Of a stretch of DNA of 64,000 nt, positions 1 through 7,991 are shown one piece after another. Position numbers and translations under genes: made by a program. The notes beneath the pieces are model-generated. The model saw only the letters and a list, made by a program, of their open reading frames with translations, was not told the DNA's origin and did no database searches. Origin of the DNA: Bacillaceae bacterium SAS-127 (lineage in GTDB: Bacteria; Bacillota; Bacilli; Bacillales; Domibacillaceae); the NCBI GenBank assembly GCA_002261155.1, contig NKXN01000043.1, forward strand, positions 1 through 64,000. The letters are read 5' to 3'. Every line of letters begins with the position of its first letter. The first letter of the stretch is position 1.

Positions 1-295
1 TCATTCCGATCAGGGTTGGCATTATCAAATGAAAAAGTATCAGAACACATTACAAGATCACCAAATTACACAAAGTATGTCCCGTAAGGGCAACTGCCTA
101 GATAATGCCGTAATTGAAAATTTCTTCGGCTTATTAAAGTCTGAGCTACTATACTTACAAGAGTTTGGGAGTATGGAGCATTTTGAAAAAGAGTTGGAAG
201 ATTATATTGAGTACTACAATCACAAACGAATGAAGGCAAAATTAAAAGACCTGAGCCCAGTAGAATACCGAACTCAAGTCTTGGAAGCTGCCTAA
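1..295 (+). CDS. IS3-family transposase OrfB, C-terminal part (5' end off window)
   Basis: The reading frame is open from the left edge (frame beginning at base 2) to the stop at 293-295, so the true start lies outside. Visible are the HSDQGWHY segment with the second catalytic Asp and the region [20 protein letters not shown] with the final Glu of the DDE triad. The C-terminus ([11 protein letters not shown], then LSPVEYR) is typical of the rve integrase domain of IS150-like OrfB proteins. It would catalyse excision and insertion of the element as part of an OrfAB fusion. No internal stop is visible in this part; whether the whole gene is intact cannot be judged. Confidence 0.9.
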   Translation, partial: HSDQGWHYQMKKYQNTLQDHQITQSMSRKGNCLDNAVIENFFGLLKSELLYLQEFGSMEHFEKELEDYIEYYNHKRMKAKLKDLSPVEYRTQVLEAA

Positions 296-327
296 AATTA
301 TTTGTCTAACTTTATTGGGTCAGATCA
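1..327 (+). mobile_element. Right end of an IS3-family insertion sequence
   Basis: The stretch holds the 3' part of an IS3-type orfB and about 30 bases of end sequence after its stop. The presumed terminal repeat reads TGTCTAAC...GGGTCAGATCA and ends near 327; a TG...CA-type end is common in the IS150 group. The left end, orfA and any target duplication lie outside the window. The element ends only about 20 bases from the stop codon of the convergent fer gene. The exact end point is inferred from general IS3 end structure, not from a second copy. Confidence 0.75.
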
Positions 328-348
328 ATTGGCGGGTTTCTGACTGTT

Positions 349-609
<261 letters not shown>

Positions 610-818
610 TTAGTGTATACCAAATCCTCAATGGATTAAGCCAATCTTAAATCCTTAGAAAACTTCTATATTTTATTGTATATGTGATGTATTTACTTTT
701 CAATAAAAAGTTCTCGTGGAAAAAATGATAGGGCTTTCATAAATTATCGATACTCTTTCACAAACATCTGACGTATTTCGTGGTAAAATGAACAAAAGTC
801 CAAAAGGAGACGAGAAAG

Positions 819-1859
819 TTGTTCATTCAGGCGGTTATGCTATTGATGCTTAAGCAATTAAACGGCGAGAGAACAGCCTCGTCCATTTATCATTTATTAA
901 AAGGGAAAAAGTCTTCTCAAACGATACAAGATGCTCGTTTATTCCGATTAGATCGATGGTTTCAAACTGCACCATTTCTCGATAGAAAGATGTATGATGA
1001 ACAAATTCAACAGTTGCTAGAAAAAGGCTATATAGTAGGAGATCCAAACAGTCTGTTAGTGACGGAAACAGGAGAGCAATGGCTTGCTCGTTTTAATGAT
1101 ACGTTAGCCACTCTTCAACATATACAAGGCTTTAAGCTACAAGATTGTTGTTTGCTGTTTTGGAAAAGGTTGACGTTACTTGTGCAAGTGACGTCTCATC
1201 TTGTGCATGAGAACAAGGAATATCAGCCGATTACAAGAGATGAACACATTCAGTATTGGGTAAAAATGTTTTTATCTCAACAAATGTTGTCGAAAGAGGT
1301 GTTAGCTCAAGCTTTGAATGATGAACTTATACATAGTTTGCAAAGTCAAAGCTTTGAAGATCCACTTGTGTTTGTGCTTCGCTTTTCTGGCAAAAACAAA
1401 ACAGGAAAAACGGCTGCACAAACAGCGGAACTTGTCCATATGGAGGAAACCGAATACTGGTATCGATTTTTAAATCTGCTTCATTTTTTAGTCGAGTACA
1501 TTTATCAGCATGCCTCACAATTTCCGTTGTTATACGAAGTGTTGAAGGACATATATGAATCGGTGACCCTTACTCAATCAACAAAAAAGACGGCGGAATT
1601 ATTGAACAAAGGCTATTCACTTGCAGAAATTGCTCAGCAACGAAGATTGAAAATGAGTACAGTAGAAGATCATATCGTTGAATTAGCTTTGAATATAACT
1701 AACTTTCCGCTTGAATTGTATGTGAGTGATCAACAAGTAGAGAAAATTCTGGCTGTAGCTTTGAAGCAGCAGCATAAAAAGTTAAAGCCGATTAAAGACC
1801 AGATTCCAGATGTCACGTATTTTCAAATTCGACTAGTATTAGCTAGACATAGCAGGTGA
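819..1859 (+). CDS. ypbB: YpbB-like helix-turn-helix protein upstream of a RecQ-type helicase
   Basis: The 346-residue protein resembles Bacillus YpbB, which always sits in front of the RecQ-like helicase gene. The N-terminal part contains GKKSSQTIQDARLF, characteristic of the family. The C-terminal part (about residues 255-345) has a helix-turn-helix-like segment (LLNKGYSLAEIAQQRRLKMSTVEDHIVEL) resembling the helicase C-terminal wHTH (HTH_40). A TTG start is chosen because AAGGAG lies about 10 bases upstream and no ATG fits. It is followed after 4 bases by recS, so the two are co-transcribed and may act together in DNA repair. The molecular function is unproven. Confidence 0.85.
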   Translation: MFIQAVMLLMLKQLNGERTASSIYHLLKGKKSSQTIQDARLFRLDRWFQTAPFLDRKMYDEQIQQLLEKGYIVGDPNSLLVTETGEQWLARFNDTLATLQHIQGFKLQDCCLLFWKRLTLLVQVTSHLVHENKEYQPITRDEHIQYWVKMFLSQQMLSKEVLAQALNDELIHSLQSQSFEDPLVFVLRFSGKNKTGKTAAQTAELVHMEETEYWYRFLNLLHFLVEYIYQHASQFPLLYEVLKDIYESVTLTQSTKKTAELLNKGYSLAEIAQQRRLKMSTVEDHIVELALNITNFPLELYVSDQQVEKILAVALKQQHKKLKPIKDQIPDVTYFQIRLVLARHSR

Positions 1860-1863
1860 AGGT

Positions 1864-3330
1864 ATGGAAAATATAGAGAACATTCTATTTGAACAATTTG
1901 GTTATGCTCATTTTCGTATGGGGCAAAAAGAGGTGATCGATTCCTTGCTTACAGGGCAACATACATTAGCGATGCTGCCAACAGGGACAGGGAAATCACT
2001 ATGTTATCAGCTGCCTTCTTATATATTACCAGGGAGTGTTATTATCGTTTCTCCGCTTTTATCACTTATGCAAGATCAGGTTGAGCAGTTAAAAATGCGT
2101 GGAGAAAAACGAGTGATTGCCATTAACTCTTTCTTAACCTTTACAGAAAAGAACGATGTGTTTAGTCGTTTACCACATTATCGCTTTATTTTTTTATCTC
2201 CTGAAATGCTAATGAATCAGGCGGTCATTCAAGCGTTACAGAAGATCGATATCGCTTTATTTGTCGTCGATGAGGCACATTGTATTTCCCAGTGGGGGTA
2301 TGATTTTCGCCCTGATTACCGCTTGCTCGGTCAAGTAAGAGAAAAATTGGGTCGCCCGTTAACGTTAGCTTTGACAGCTACGGCTACGGCCGAAGTGAGG
2401 AAGGATATCCTTCGTTATTTACATATTGAAGAGGCGAAGGAATGGGTTTTTTCGGTGGATCGTCCGAATATCGCGATGGCCGTCGAGGAATGCGCTTCAA
2501 GAACGGAAAAGCTAGAGCGGCTAGCTGAGTTAGTAGTTGGCTTAGAAAAACCGGGAATTGTTTATTTTTCGAGTCGCCGTGGAGCTGAAGAGGGAGCGGA
2601 ATGGTTAAAGCAACAAGGCATTCAGCGAACCGCTTTTTATCATGGGGGAATGGTGCAGGAAGATCGCATCTTAATTCAGCAACAATTTCTGCATGATGAA
2701 TTAGAGGTGATTTGTGCGACTAGTGCATTCGGAATGGGAGTCAACAAGGAGAATATTCGGTTTGTCATTCATCATCAACCGCCGGCACAGCTAGAGTCTT
2801 ATTTGCAAGAAATTGGCCGTGCGGGAAGGGACGGAAATCGTTCGCTCGCAGTATTACTCTATACACCAGGGGATGAGGAAGTTCATGCGATGATCATGGA
2901 AGGGGAGTTTCCTAATGATTGGCAAATAACGAATTATTTTCTGTATCAGCCCCATCATTCGCGAGAAGAGCTCATCAAAATGCTCGGTTTAAGTGATGTC
3001 CAATATCGCTTTATCCATCACTACGCTAAAGAGGTGGAGGCGAGTCATAAAGAGGACAAGGTGCGTTTTATTATAGAACAGCGGGACGGTAGATTGGAGC
3101 AAAAAAAACAAAAGCTTCATTCCATGTTGCAGTGGGTATGGTCAGAGCAATGCCGACGTAAGGGAATATTGCAGTTTTTCGGTGAAAGCGTTCATTCATT
3201 GCCTGATCATTGTTGTGATATTTGTGGTATTCATGCGAGTGATTTCTATGGACAGACAAAGAAGGCCGAAACGAAAGAAAGTAATGATTGGAAATCTTTG
3301 TTAGCGGAGCTATTAAATATTAAAGGATGA
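1864..3330 (+). CDS. recS: RecQ-family ATP-dependent DNA helicase RecS
   Basis: A 3'-5' superfamily 2 helicase of the short RecS type (488 residues; no HRDC domain). Motif I is LPTGTGKS near residue 40, motif II is DEAH near 135 followed by the RecQ signature CISQWGYDFRPDYR, motif III is ALTATAT, and motif VI is EIGRAGRDG near 315. The C-terminal zinc-binding cysteines remain (C-RRKGILQFFGE...CCDIC, about 428-455). RecQ helicases unwind forked and recombination intermediates. It lies 4 bases after ypbB and overlaps ypbD by 4 bases, indicating one operon. Confidence 0.95.
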   Translation: MENIENILFEQFGYAHFRMGQKEVIDSLLTGQHTLAMLPTGTGKSLCYQLPSYILPGSVIIVSPLLSLMQDQVEQLKMRGEKRVIAINSFLTFTEKNDVFSRLPHYRFIFLSPEMLMNQAVIQALQKIDIALFVVDEAHCISQWGYDFRPDYRLLGQVREKLGRPLTLALTATATAEVRKDILRYLHIEEAKEWVFSVDRPNIAMAVEECASRTEKLERLAELVVGLEKPGIVYFSSRRGAEEGAEWLKQQGIQRTAFYHGGMVQEDRILIQQQFLHDELEVICATSAFGMGVNKENIRFVIHHQPPAQLESYLQEIGRAGRDGNRSLAVLLYTPGDEEVHAMIMEGEFPNDWQITNYFLYQPHHSREELIKMLGLSDVQYRFIHHYAKEVEASHKEDKVRFIIEQRDGRLEQKKQKLHSMLQWVWSEQCRRKGILQFFGESVHSLPDHCCDICGIHASDFYGQTKKAETKESNDWKSLLAELLNIKG

Positions 3331-3956
3331 TTACGTTTTCGAATGAAAAAAATAAACAGTCAGAACTCATCAAACAACTAACGGATGAGGAACTTTTAAA
3401 ATCATTATATATGACGCAATTTGCTTTATTGCTGCTTTCAGCTATTGTTGGCATTTTTTTATTCTCAGATTTTTCGTCATTTTACGAGCTGTTTCAATGG
3501 TCATTATTTGAAATCATTATCGTAGGGGCAGGAGCAGGAATCGTAGTCGTGATACTGGATCTTTGCTTCATGAAGTGGTTACCGGATAAGTATTATGATG
3601 ATGGTGGGATTAATGAGCGACTATTTGCTCGTCGCTCCGTTTGGGAAATTTTTTTGATCGCGGCGTTAGTGGCCATTTCTGAAGAGGTATTTTTCCGAGG
3701 GATGTTACAAACGTCTTTAGGCTTTGTCGTTACTAGTTTGATTTTTGCTGTGATTCATATTCGCTATTTATCGCAATGGTATTTAACGTTGAATGTTGTG
3801 CTTTTAAGTTTTGCCATCGGTTGGTTGTTTGAGTGGACGAACAATTTAGCCGCTACGATCATGATGCATTTTGTGATTGATTTTTTCCTTGGTTTAGCTA
3901 TTCGGAGACAAGCGAGGGAAAAGGCAAGTAGTGTGAGAGAGGAAGAGAAAGAATGA
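3327..3956 (+). CDS. ypbD: CPBP-family intramembrane metalloprotease YpbD
   Basis: A polytopic membrane protein of 209 residues with several hydrophobic helices and the CPBP (Rce1-like, Abi) motif SEEVFFRGML near residue 118, in which the paired glutamates and the arginine are the conserved catalytic-site residues. Further conserved His positions appear in later helices (FAVIHIRYL; MMHFVIDFF). It corresponds to B. subtilis YpbD in sequence type and position. The start ATG overlaps the recS stop by 4 bases. The substrate is unknown. Confidence 0.9.
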   Translation: MITFSNEKNKQSELIKQLTDEELLKSLYMTQFALLLLSAIVGIFLFSDFSSFYELFQWSLFEIIIVGAGAGIVVVILDLCFMKWLPDKYYDDGGINERLFARRSVWEIFLIAALVAISEEVFFRGMLQTSLGFVVTSLIFAVIHIRYLSQWYLTLNVVLLSFAIGWLFEWTNNLAATIMMHFVIDFFLGLAIRRQAREKASSVREEEKE

Positions 3957-4231
3957 CAGTAGATCCTTATCGTGAATTAGCCAAAAAAAATCGCCAAGAA
4001 ATACAAAAAGTTCATGTGGAGAAGCTGGAATCGGATGAAACAGACAACCATTCGCGTATTAAGAGGCGAGAAGAAGAGAAACCTCGTCGAAATCCATTGT
4101 TAACGATCCTTTTAGTTTCTTTTATTTTGATTCCCGTTTTGACAGGGTTATGGTACTCATATGAACAAAGTAAGAAAGAACCATCTAACTTAGAAGTAAT
4201 TGAGAAGGCTTATGACATGGTGGATCAATAA
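3953..4231 (+). CDS. ypbE: Short YpbE-like single-pass membrane protein lacking a LysM domain
   Basis: Located where B. subtilis has ypbE, this 92-residue protein has a charged cytoplasmic N-terminus, an RRNP boundary and one transmembrane helix (about residues 49-67), then only about 25 extracellular residues. B. subtilis YpbE is about 240 residues and ends in a LysM peptidoglycan-binding domain; here translation stops before any linker or LysM. The stop is followed directly by a strong terminator, so there is no room for a frameshifted LysM module. It is either a shortened orthologue or an unrelated small protein in the same slot. The start overlaps the ypbD stop by 4 bases. Confidence 0.7.
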   Translation: MTVDPYRELAKKNRQEIQKVHVEKLESDETDNHSRIKRREEEKPRRNPLLTILLVSFILIPVLTGLWYSYEQSKKEPSNLEVIEKAYDMVDQ

Positions 4232-4232
4232 G

Positions 4233-4265
4233 AAAGGGCGGAAGCGAACAGTTTCCGCCCTTTTT
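4233..4265. terminator. Bidirectional intrinsic terminator between ypbE and cotJC
   Basis: AAAGGGCGGAA and TTTCCGCCCTTT form a near-perfect stem with an 8-base loop; runs of A on one side and T on the other let it end both the forward ypb operon and the reverse cotJ operon. Confidence 0.9.
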
Positions 4266-4277
4266 CTATACTATAGG

Positions 4278-4847
4278 TTAAAAGATTTTTTTGCGATCGC
4301 GTTCCTCTTTTAAAGTTTCTACTGCTTCTCGGAATCGTTGTGAATGAATGATTTCTCTTTCTCTTAAGAAGCGCAGGCTGTCATTTAAATCGGGGTCGTC
4401 GCTAACATCAATGATCCATTGATAAGTGGCTCGCGCTTTTTCTTCCGCAGCAATATCTTCATACAAATCGGCAATTGGATCCCCCTTTGCTTGAATGTAT
4501 GTCGCTGTGAACGGAGATCCACCTGCATTTTCATAAAATAAGGCACGATCGTGATTGACGTAATGAGCACCTAATCCAGCGGCTTTCATTTGTTCAGGAG
4601 TGGCATCTTTTGTGAGTTTATAGACCATCGTGGCGATCATTTCCAAATGGCCCAATTCTTCTGTGGCGATGTCGGTTAATAACCCAACAATAGAACCTGG
4701 GATCGTATAGCGTTGGTTCATGTAGCGTAAAGCAGCCGCTAGCTCTCCATCTGCACCACCGTACTGTTCAATTAAATATTTCGCTAACGTCGGATTGCAT
4801 GTGCTTACTTTCACTGGATATTGCAGTTTTTTTTCATAAACCCACAT
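4278..4847 (-). CDS. cotJC: Spore coat protein CotJC, manganese-catalase family
   Basis: This 189-residue protein matches CotJC, a ferritin-like four-helix protein of the manganese catalase family found in the spore coat. Metal-ligand-type Glu and His residues occur in ATEELGHLEMIATMV and AAEEKARATYQWI, and a further EREIIHSQRF segment lies near the C-terminus. Last gene of the cotJA-cotJB-cotJC operon; AGAGGAGA precedes its ATG. In B. subtilis the operon is read in the mother cell from a sigma-E promoter and lies elsewhere on the chromosome. Catalase activity is inferred from the family. Confidence 0.93.
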   Translation of the reverse strand: MWVYEKKLQYPVKVSTCNPTLAKYLIEQYGGADGELAAALRYMNQRYTIPGSIVGLLTDIATEELGHLEMIATMVYKLTKDATPEQMKAAGLGAHYVNHDRALFYENAGGSPFTATYIQAKGDPIADLYEDIAAEEKARATYQWIIDVSDDPDLNDSLRFLREREIIHSQRFREAVETLKEERDRKKIF

Positions 4848-4865
4848 ATCGTTCTCCTCTCCTGT

Positions 4866-5126
4866 TTATACTTGCCAAGGCCATGGTTCTTCTTTATAGT
4901 CAAAAGGGTGGCGTGAATAGCTGTAGCCAAAGCTAGTCATTGCTCCGTATTTTTTCTCGAATGCTTTTTTTAACGTTTTGCTCGATTTCACCATTTGATT
5001 ATATTGTTGTATCGCTTGGAGGTCATCCGGGTGGGTATGCAAATAAAGGGCTAAGTCTACGATCACAAAGTCGGCGGCTTGAATTTCTTCAAGTTCACGG
5101 TAATAGTCTTCGGAAAGCGACTTCAT
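4866..5126 (-). CDS. cotJB: Spore coat peptide assembly protein CotJB
   Basis: An 86-residue protein with the CotJB features: an N-terminal helix around YYRELEEIQAADFVIVDLALYLHTHPDD and the characteristic tryptophan-rich end PWPWQV. In B. subtilis CotJA and CotJC need each other for incorporation into the coat, and CotJB is their co-encoded partner. The gene overlaps the cotJA stop by 4 bases and precedes cotJC by 18 bases, so all three are translated from one message. Confidence 0.92.
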   Translation of the reverse strand: MKSLSEDYYRELEEIQAADFVIVDLALYLHTHPDDLQAIQQYNQMVKSSKTLKKAFEKKYGAMTSFGYSYSRHPFDYKEEPWPWQV

Positions 5127-5356
5127 TTTTTCGCCCCCTCCGTCGGTTCTATAAATGGAAAATAAGGGTCAAAGAAAGCTTTCCACAACGTCCCTTTTCT
5201 TAAAGCAACTTGAGGGGGAAATTGCTCTAATCCTGGTGGTTGAAACCCCATGAATAATTGGGGGCCGGTTGAATATCTTTTTATTCGAATGGGCGGACAG
5301 GGGTCCATCGGGCTTATGAAAGGTCGGTACGTGCGATACCATTGGTTTTTATCCAT
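5123..5356 (-). CDS. cotJA: Spore coat protein CotJA
   Basis: A 77-residue, proline- and aromatic-rich protein (YRTYRPFISPMDPCPPIRIK; PPQVALRKGTLW) of the CotJA family (about 82 residues in B. subtilis). It is the first gene of the cotJ operon. AAGGAGG lies 6 bases before the ATG, and a well-formed sigma-E promoter lies 35-65 bases upstream. The product should be made in the mother cell and deposited in the spore coat. Confidence 0.92.
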   Translation of the reverse strand: MDKNQWYRTYRPFISPMDPCPPIRIKRYSTGPQLFMGFQPPGLEQFPPQVALRKGTLWKAFFDPYFPFIEPTEGAKK

Positions 5357-5390
5357 GCCAAGCCTCCTTATATTGTCTATTCTTCAATCT

Positions 5391-5419
5391 ATTGTATGGG
5401 GGAGCGAGTTGAGATATTA
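5391..5419 (-). promoter_or_regulatory. Sigma-E promoter of the cotJABC operon
   Basis: Read on the minus strand, TAATATC (plus strand 5413-5419) and CATACAAT (plus strand 5391-5398) are separated by 14 bases. This matches the known sigma-E consensus (KMATATT, 14-15 bases, CATACAHT) at all but one position. It supports early mother-cell expression of cotJ. Confidence 0.85.
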
Positions 5420-5469
5420 TTTATTTTTGATTGAGTAAAATAACATTTGTATTAGAGGATGTAGTGTAT

Positions 5470-6234
5470 ATGATAGGGTTGATGTTGTTATTCGTTTTAT
5501 TAGGAGTGGCTTTACTGTTATATATGTGGAAAGAGGCTCACAGAAATGACGTCAAAGAAGAGACGATTTCCTTGAGTAGCTATCCGGGAGAAAAGCCATT
5601 CACATTCTTTTTTATTTCTGATATTCATAGAAGAGGGATTCATCCATCGATTATTGACAAGGTTAAAGGTAGAGCAGAACTTGTGATCATCGGTGGAGAT
5701 TTAGCAGAAAAAGGTGTAAGCTTTGAACGCATCGCTCATAATTTGCAATTGTTAAGGGAGGTTGCTCCTGTTTTTTTTGTTTGGGGCAATAACGATTATG
5801 AACTACCTAAACAATCGTTTGAACAATTATTAACTGCTCATGGCGTGGTGATTTTACGCAATGACTCTTTTTGTTTTCAAACAGCGGATGGAACGGACGT
5901 TTATTTACTAGGCGTAGATGATTTAGGTAAAGGCCAGAGCGATAAAAAAGGTGCATGTGAATATGTACCAAATGAAGGATTTAAGATTTTCCTAAGCCAT
6001 AACCCTTTGTTTGTGAAACGAGTGATCGAAAAAGATCAAGTCGCTCTTTTTTTGAGCGGTCATACACATGGGGGACAGATTCGGCTTTTTGGAATGGGGT
6101 TATATAAAAAAGGCGGTTGGGAATGGAGAGGACAGATGGCGATGCTTATCAGTAATGGCTATGGAACGAGTGCTCTTCCTCTTCGACTAGGTGCGAAAGC
6201 AGAGACGCATTTGATCACTATTATTTCTAATTGA
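5470..6234 (+). CDS. ypbG: Membrane-anchored metallophosphoesterase YpbG
   Basis: A calcineurin-like phosphoesterase with one N-terminal membrane helix (first 20 residues). Metal-binding motifs are visible in order: DIHRRG, GGDLAEKG, WGNNDYE, and SGHTHGGQI near the C-terminus; the final GHTH motif is diagnostic. It corresponds to B. subtilis YpbG (about 259 residues). ATG 5470 is preferred (254 residues) because GAGG lies 11 bases before it and the protein then starts at its membrane helix; a TTG at 5431 in the same frame would add 13 residues. The substrate is unknown. Confidence 0.88.
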   Translation: MIGLMLLFVLLGVALLLYMWKEAHRNDVKEETISLSSYPGEKPFTFFFISDIHRRGIHPSIIDKVKGRAELVIIGGDLAEKGVSFERIAHNLQLLREVAPVFFVWGNNDYELPKQSFEQLLTAHGVVILRNDSFCFQTADGTDVYLLGVDDLGKGQSDKKGACEYVPNEGFKIFLSHNPLFVKRVIEKDQVALFLSGHTHGGQIRLFGMGLYKKGGWEWRGQMAMLISNGYGTSALPLRLGAKAETHLITIISN

Positions 6235-6268
6235 GTTGATACAAAATATATAAAAAACCTATACAAGT

Positions 6269-6297
6269 TTTACACGTATTAGCCTTCACTATATAAT
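6269..6297 (+). promoter_or_regulatory. Sigma-A promoter of the B12-binding regulator gene
   Basis: TTTACA (6269-6274) and TATAAT (6292-6297) are spaced by exactly 17 bases, about 40 bases before the start codon. The flanking TATACAAGTTTTACACG across the -35 box has partial dyad character and is a plausible site for autoregulation by the MerR-type product. The operator is inferred. Confidence 0.7.
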
Positions 6298-6336
6298 TGG
6301 GATAAAATGTGAAGGTGTAGAGAGGAAGTTGAGACA

Positions 6337-7236
6337 ATGAGCGAAGGTAAATATAATATTAAAGCAGTTTCCAATTTAGTTGGCATCCAACCAGGAACCC
6401 TTCGTGCTTGGGAAAGACGGTATCAAATATTGAATCCTGTCAGAAATGATTCAGGGCATCGGCTGTACACAGAAGAAGATATGAAGAAATTAAAGTGGCT
6501 TGCCATGAAAGTGAATCGAGGGTTTACTATTAGCCAAGCGGTTTCGCTAATGGATCAACATGAAGTAGCAGTAGACCAACAAGTCACAGAGAATACTTAT
6601 CAGGAACAGCACTCGCTGTCCGAGGATTTATTACAAGCTTTGCTTTCATTTAATGAGGTGAGGGCACAAGAATTGATTAATCAAGCGTTTTCCTTGTACA
6701 CGATAGACAAAGTAACGATAGACATTTTAGCGGATTTACTTGTTCGGATCGGAGACATGTGGGAGCGGGGAGAAATTACAACTGCTCATGAGCATTTTGC
6801 GACTTCTATTTTGCGGTCGCGAATTGGTATGATTATGCATTCGTTTCCTCATAATGGAATTTTACCGAAAGTGGTAGCTGTTTGTGGGCCGGATGAGTGG
6901 CATGAACTCGGGCTATTAATTTTTACCCTGTTTGTTCGTCGGCGAGGCTATGAAGTGATTTATTTAGGTTCGAGCCTAAAAGAAGGAGATATAGAAGTCG
7001 TCTTAAATACGGTGAAACCGAAATTCCTGTTTCTTTCTGTTACGTTAATGGATCATTTGTCGAAAACGTTACAATTAGTGGATCAACTGAAAGCTGAGCA
7101 TATCGACCTTGAGATTGGCGTAGGCGGAGCGGCTGTGAGTGAGATGAGTGGGCAGCTAGCGAAAGACTACGGATGCCATATTGTTGGAAATAAGAAAGAA
7201 GAATGGGAAAATTGGTTAAATCAACGAGTACAATAA
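6337..7236 (+). CDS. MerR-type regulator with B12-binding domain, CarH/LitR-like photoreceptor
   Basis: The 299-residue protein has three parts. Residues 1-75 are a MerR winged helix (IKAVSNLVGIQPGTLRAWERRY). Residues 95-165 form the four-helix cap domain. Residues 168-295 are a Rossmann-type cobalamin-binding domain with E177-W-H179-E-L-G, where H179 would be the lower axial cobalt ligand. The cap carries W142-x9-E152-H153, the Wx9EH signature separating adenosylcobalamin light sensors (CarH, LitR) from methylcobalamin enzymes. In Thermus CarH the residue after that Trp is a His that ligates cobalt after light exposure; here it is Glu143. By family knowledge, dark AdoCbl-bound tetramers repress and light disassembles them. 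It sits between ypbG and mecB with its own promoter; no pigment genes are adjacent, so targets are unknown. Confidence 0.85.
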   Translation: MSEGKYNIKAVSNLVGIQPGTLRAWERRYQILNPVRNDSGHRLYTEEDMKKLKWLAMKVNRGFTISQAVSLMDQHEVAVDQQVTENTYQEQHSLSEDLLQALLSFNEVRAQELINQAFSLYTIDKVTIDILADLLVRIGDMWERGEITTAHEHFATSILRSRIGMIMHSFPHNGILPKVVAVCGPDEWHELGLLIFTLFVRRRGYEVIYLGSSLKEGDIEVVLNTVKPKFLFLSVTLMDHLSKTLQLVDQLKAEHIDLEIGVGGAAVSEMSGQLAKDYGCHIVGNKKEEWENWLNQRVQ

Positions 7237-7311
7237 TGCTTTTTATAACTCACCATCTGCGCTTCTTATCATAATATGTGTTAAAGAGGTCCTTTCAGCA
7301 GGGGGCAGCAG

Positions 7312-7896
7312 ATGATGAGGATAGAAAGGTTATCAGATAATCAAGTAAAGCTTTCCGTTACTTACGATGAGTTAAGAAAAAGAGGTTGTTTAAAGAAGCA
7401 TATTTTGGAAGATTCTTTCGTGTGGCATGAGATTTTTGACGAAATGTTAGATGCAATTGAAGAACAGTTGAATATGGACACAGAAGGGATGATCGCTATT
7501 GAAGTACATTCGATGGCGGGGGATGAGCTAGTGCTTATTTTAACGATTGACCAGTTAGATTTTTTCAATAAGTTAGATGATGTCTCAGGCGGAAAAAGTG
7601 ATGAGTATGGCTTTGAACAAACGATTAAGTTTACCGATATTGAGGATGTTATTGGTTTAGTGCACGATGATAAAAGAATTCGTTCTATACAAAGCTCATT
7701 GTTTTATTTTAAGGGGGCCTACTACGCAAGCTTCTCGTTTGATCTCGATAGTCAGTTTGATGCGTTTGAAGCGATACTGATGGAATATGGAATGTATTCA
7801 AGTTTACCAGAAGAAATGCTAAAAGAATATGCATTGACGATCATTCCGTCTGATGCGATGCGCAAGCTTTATCAGTATTTCATTAAGCAAGTGTAA
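7312..7896 (+). CDS. mecB: Adaptor protein MecB (YpbH), MecA paralogue
   Basis: A 194-residue protein of the MecA/YpbH family. The N-terminal domain begins MRIERLSDNQVKLSVTYDEL and is the substrate-binding half. The C-terminal half (about 100-194) resembles the ClpC-binding domain, ending in the expected SDAMRKLYQYF helix. MecA-type adaptors deliver substrates to ClpCP and promote ClpC assembly. In B. subtilis ypbH sits in the same region, and this protein is closer to YpbH than to MecA by context. Two ATGs (7312, 7315) fit the GGGGGCAG ribosome site. Confidence 0.88.
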   Translation: MMRIERLSDNQVKLSVTYDELRKRGCLKKHILEDSFVWHEIFDEMLDAIEEQLNMDTEGMIAIEVHSMAGDELVLILTIDQLDFFNKLDDVSGGKSDEYGFEQTIKFTDIEDVIGLVHDDKRIRSIQSSLFYFKGAYYASFSFDLDSQFDAFEAILMEYGMYSSLPEEMLKEYALTIIPSDAMRKLYQYFIKQV

Positions 7897-7991
7897 AGTT
7901 GAAATCATTGAAATTAGTTGTCTTTTCTCCTATCATTTATATGAATAGGAGTTTTTTTATGAAAAGGTTTGTGAAACAAGGAGAGAATGAG

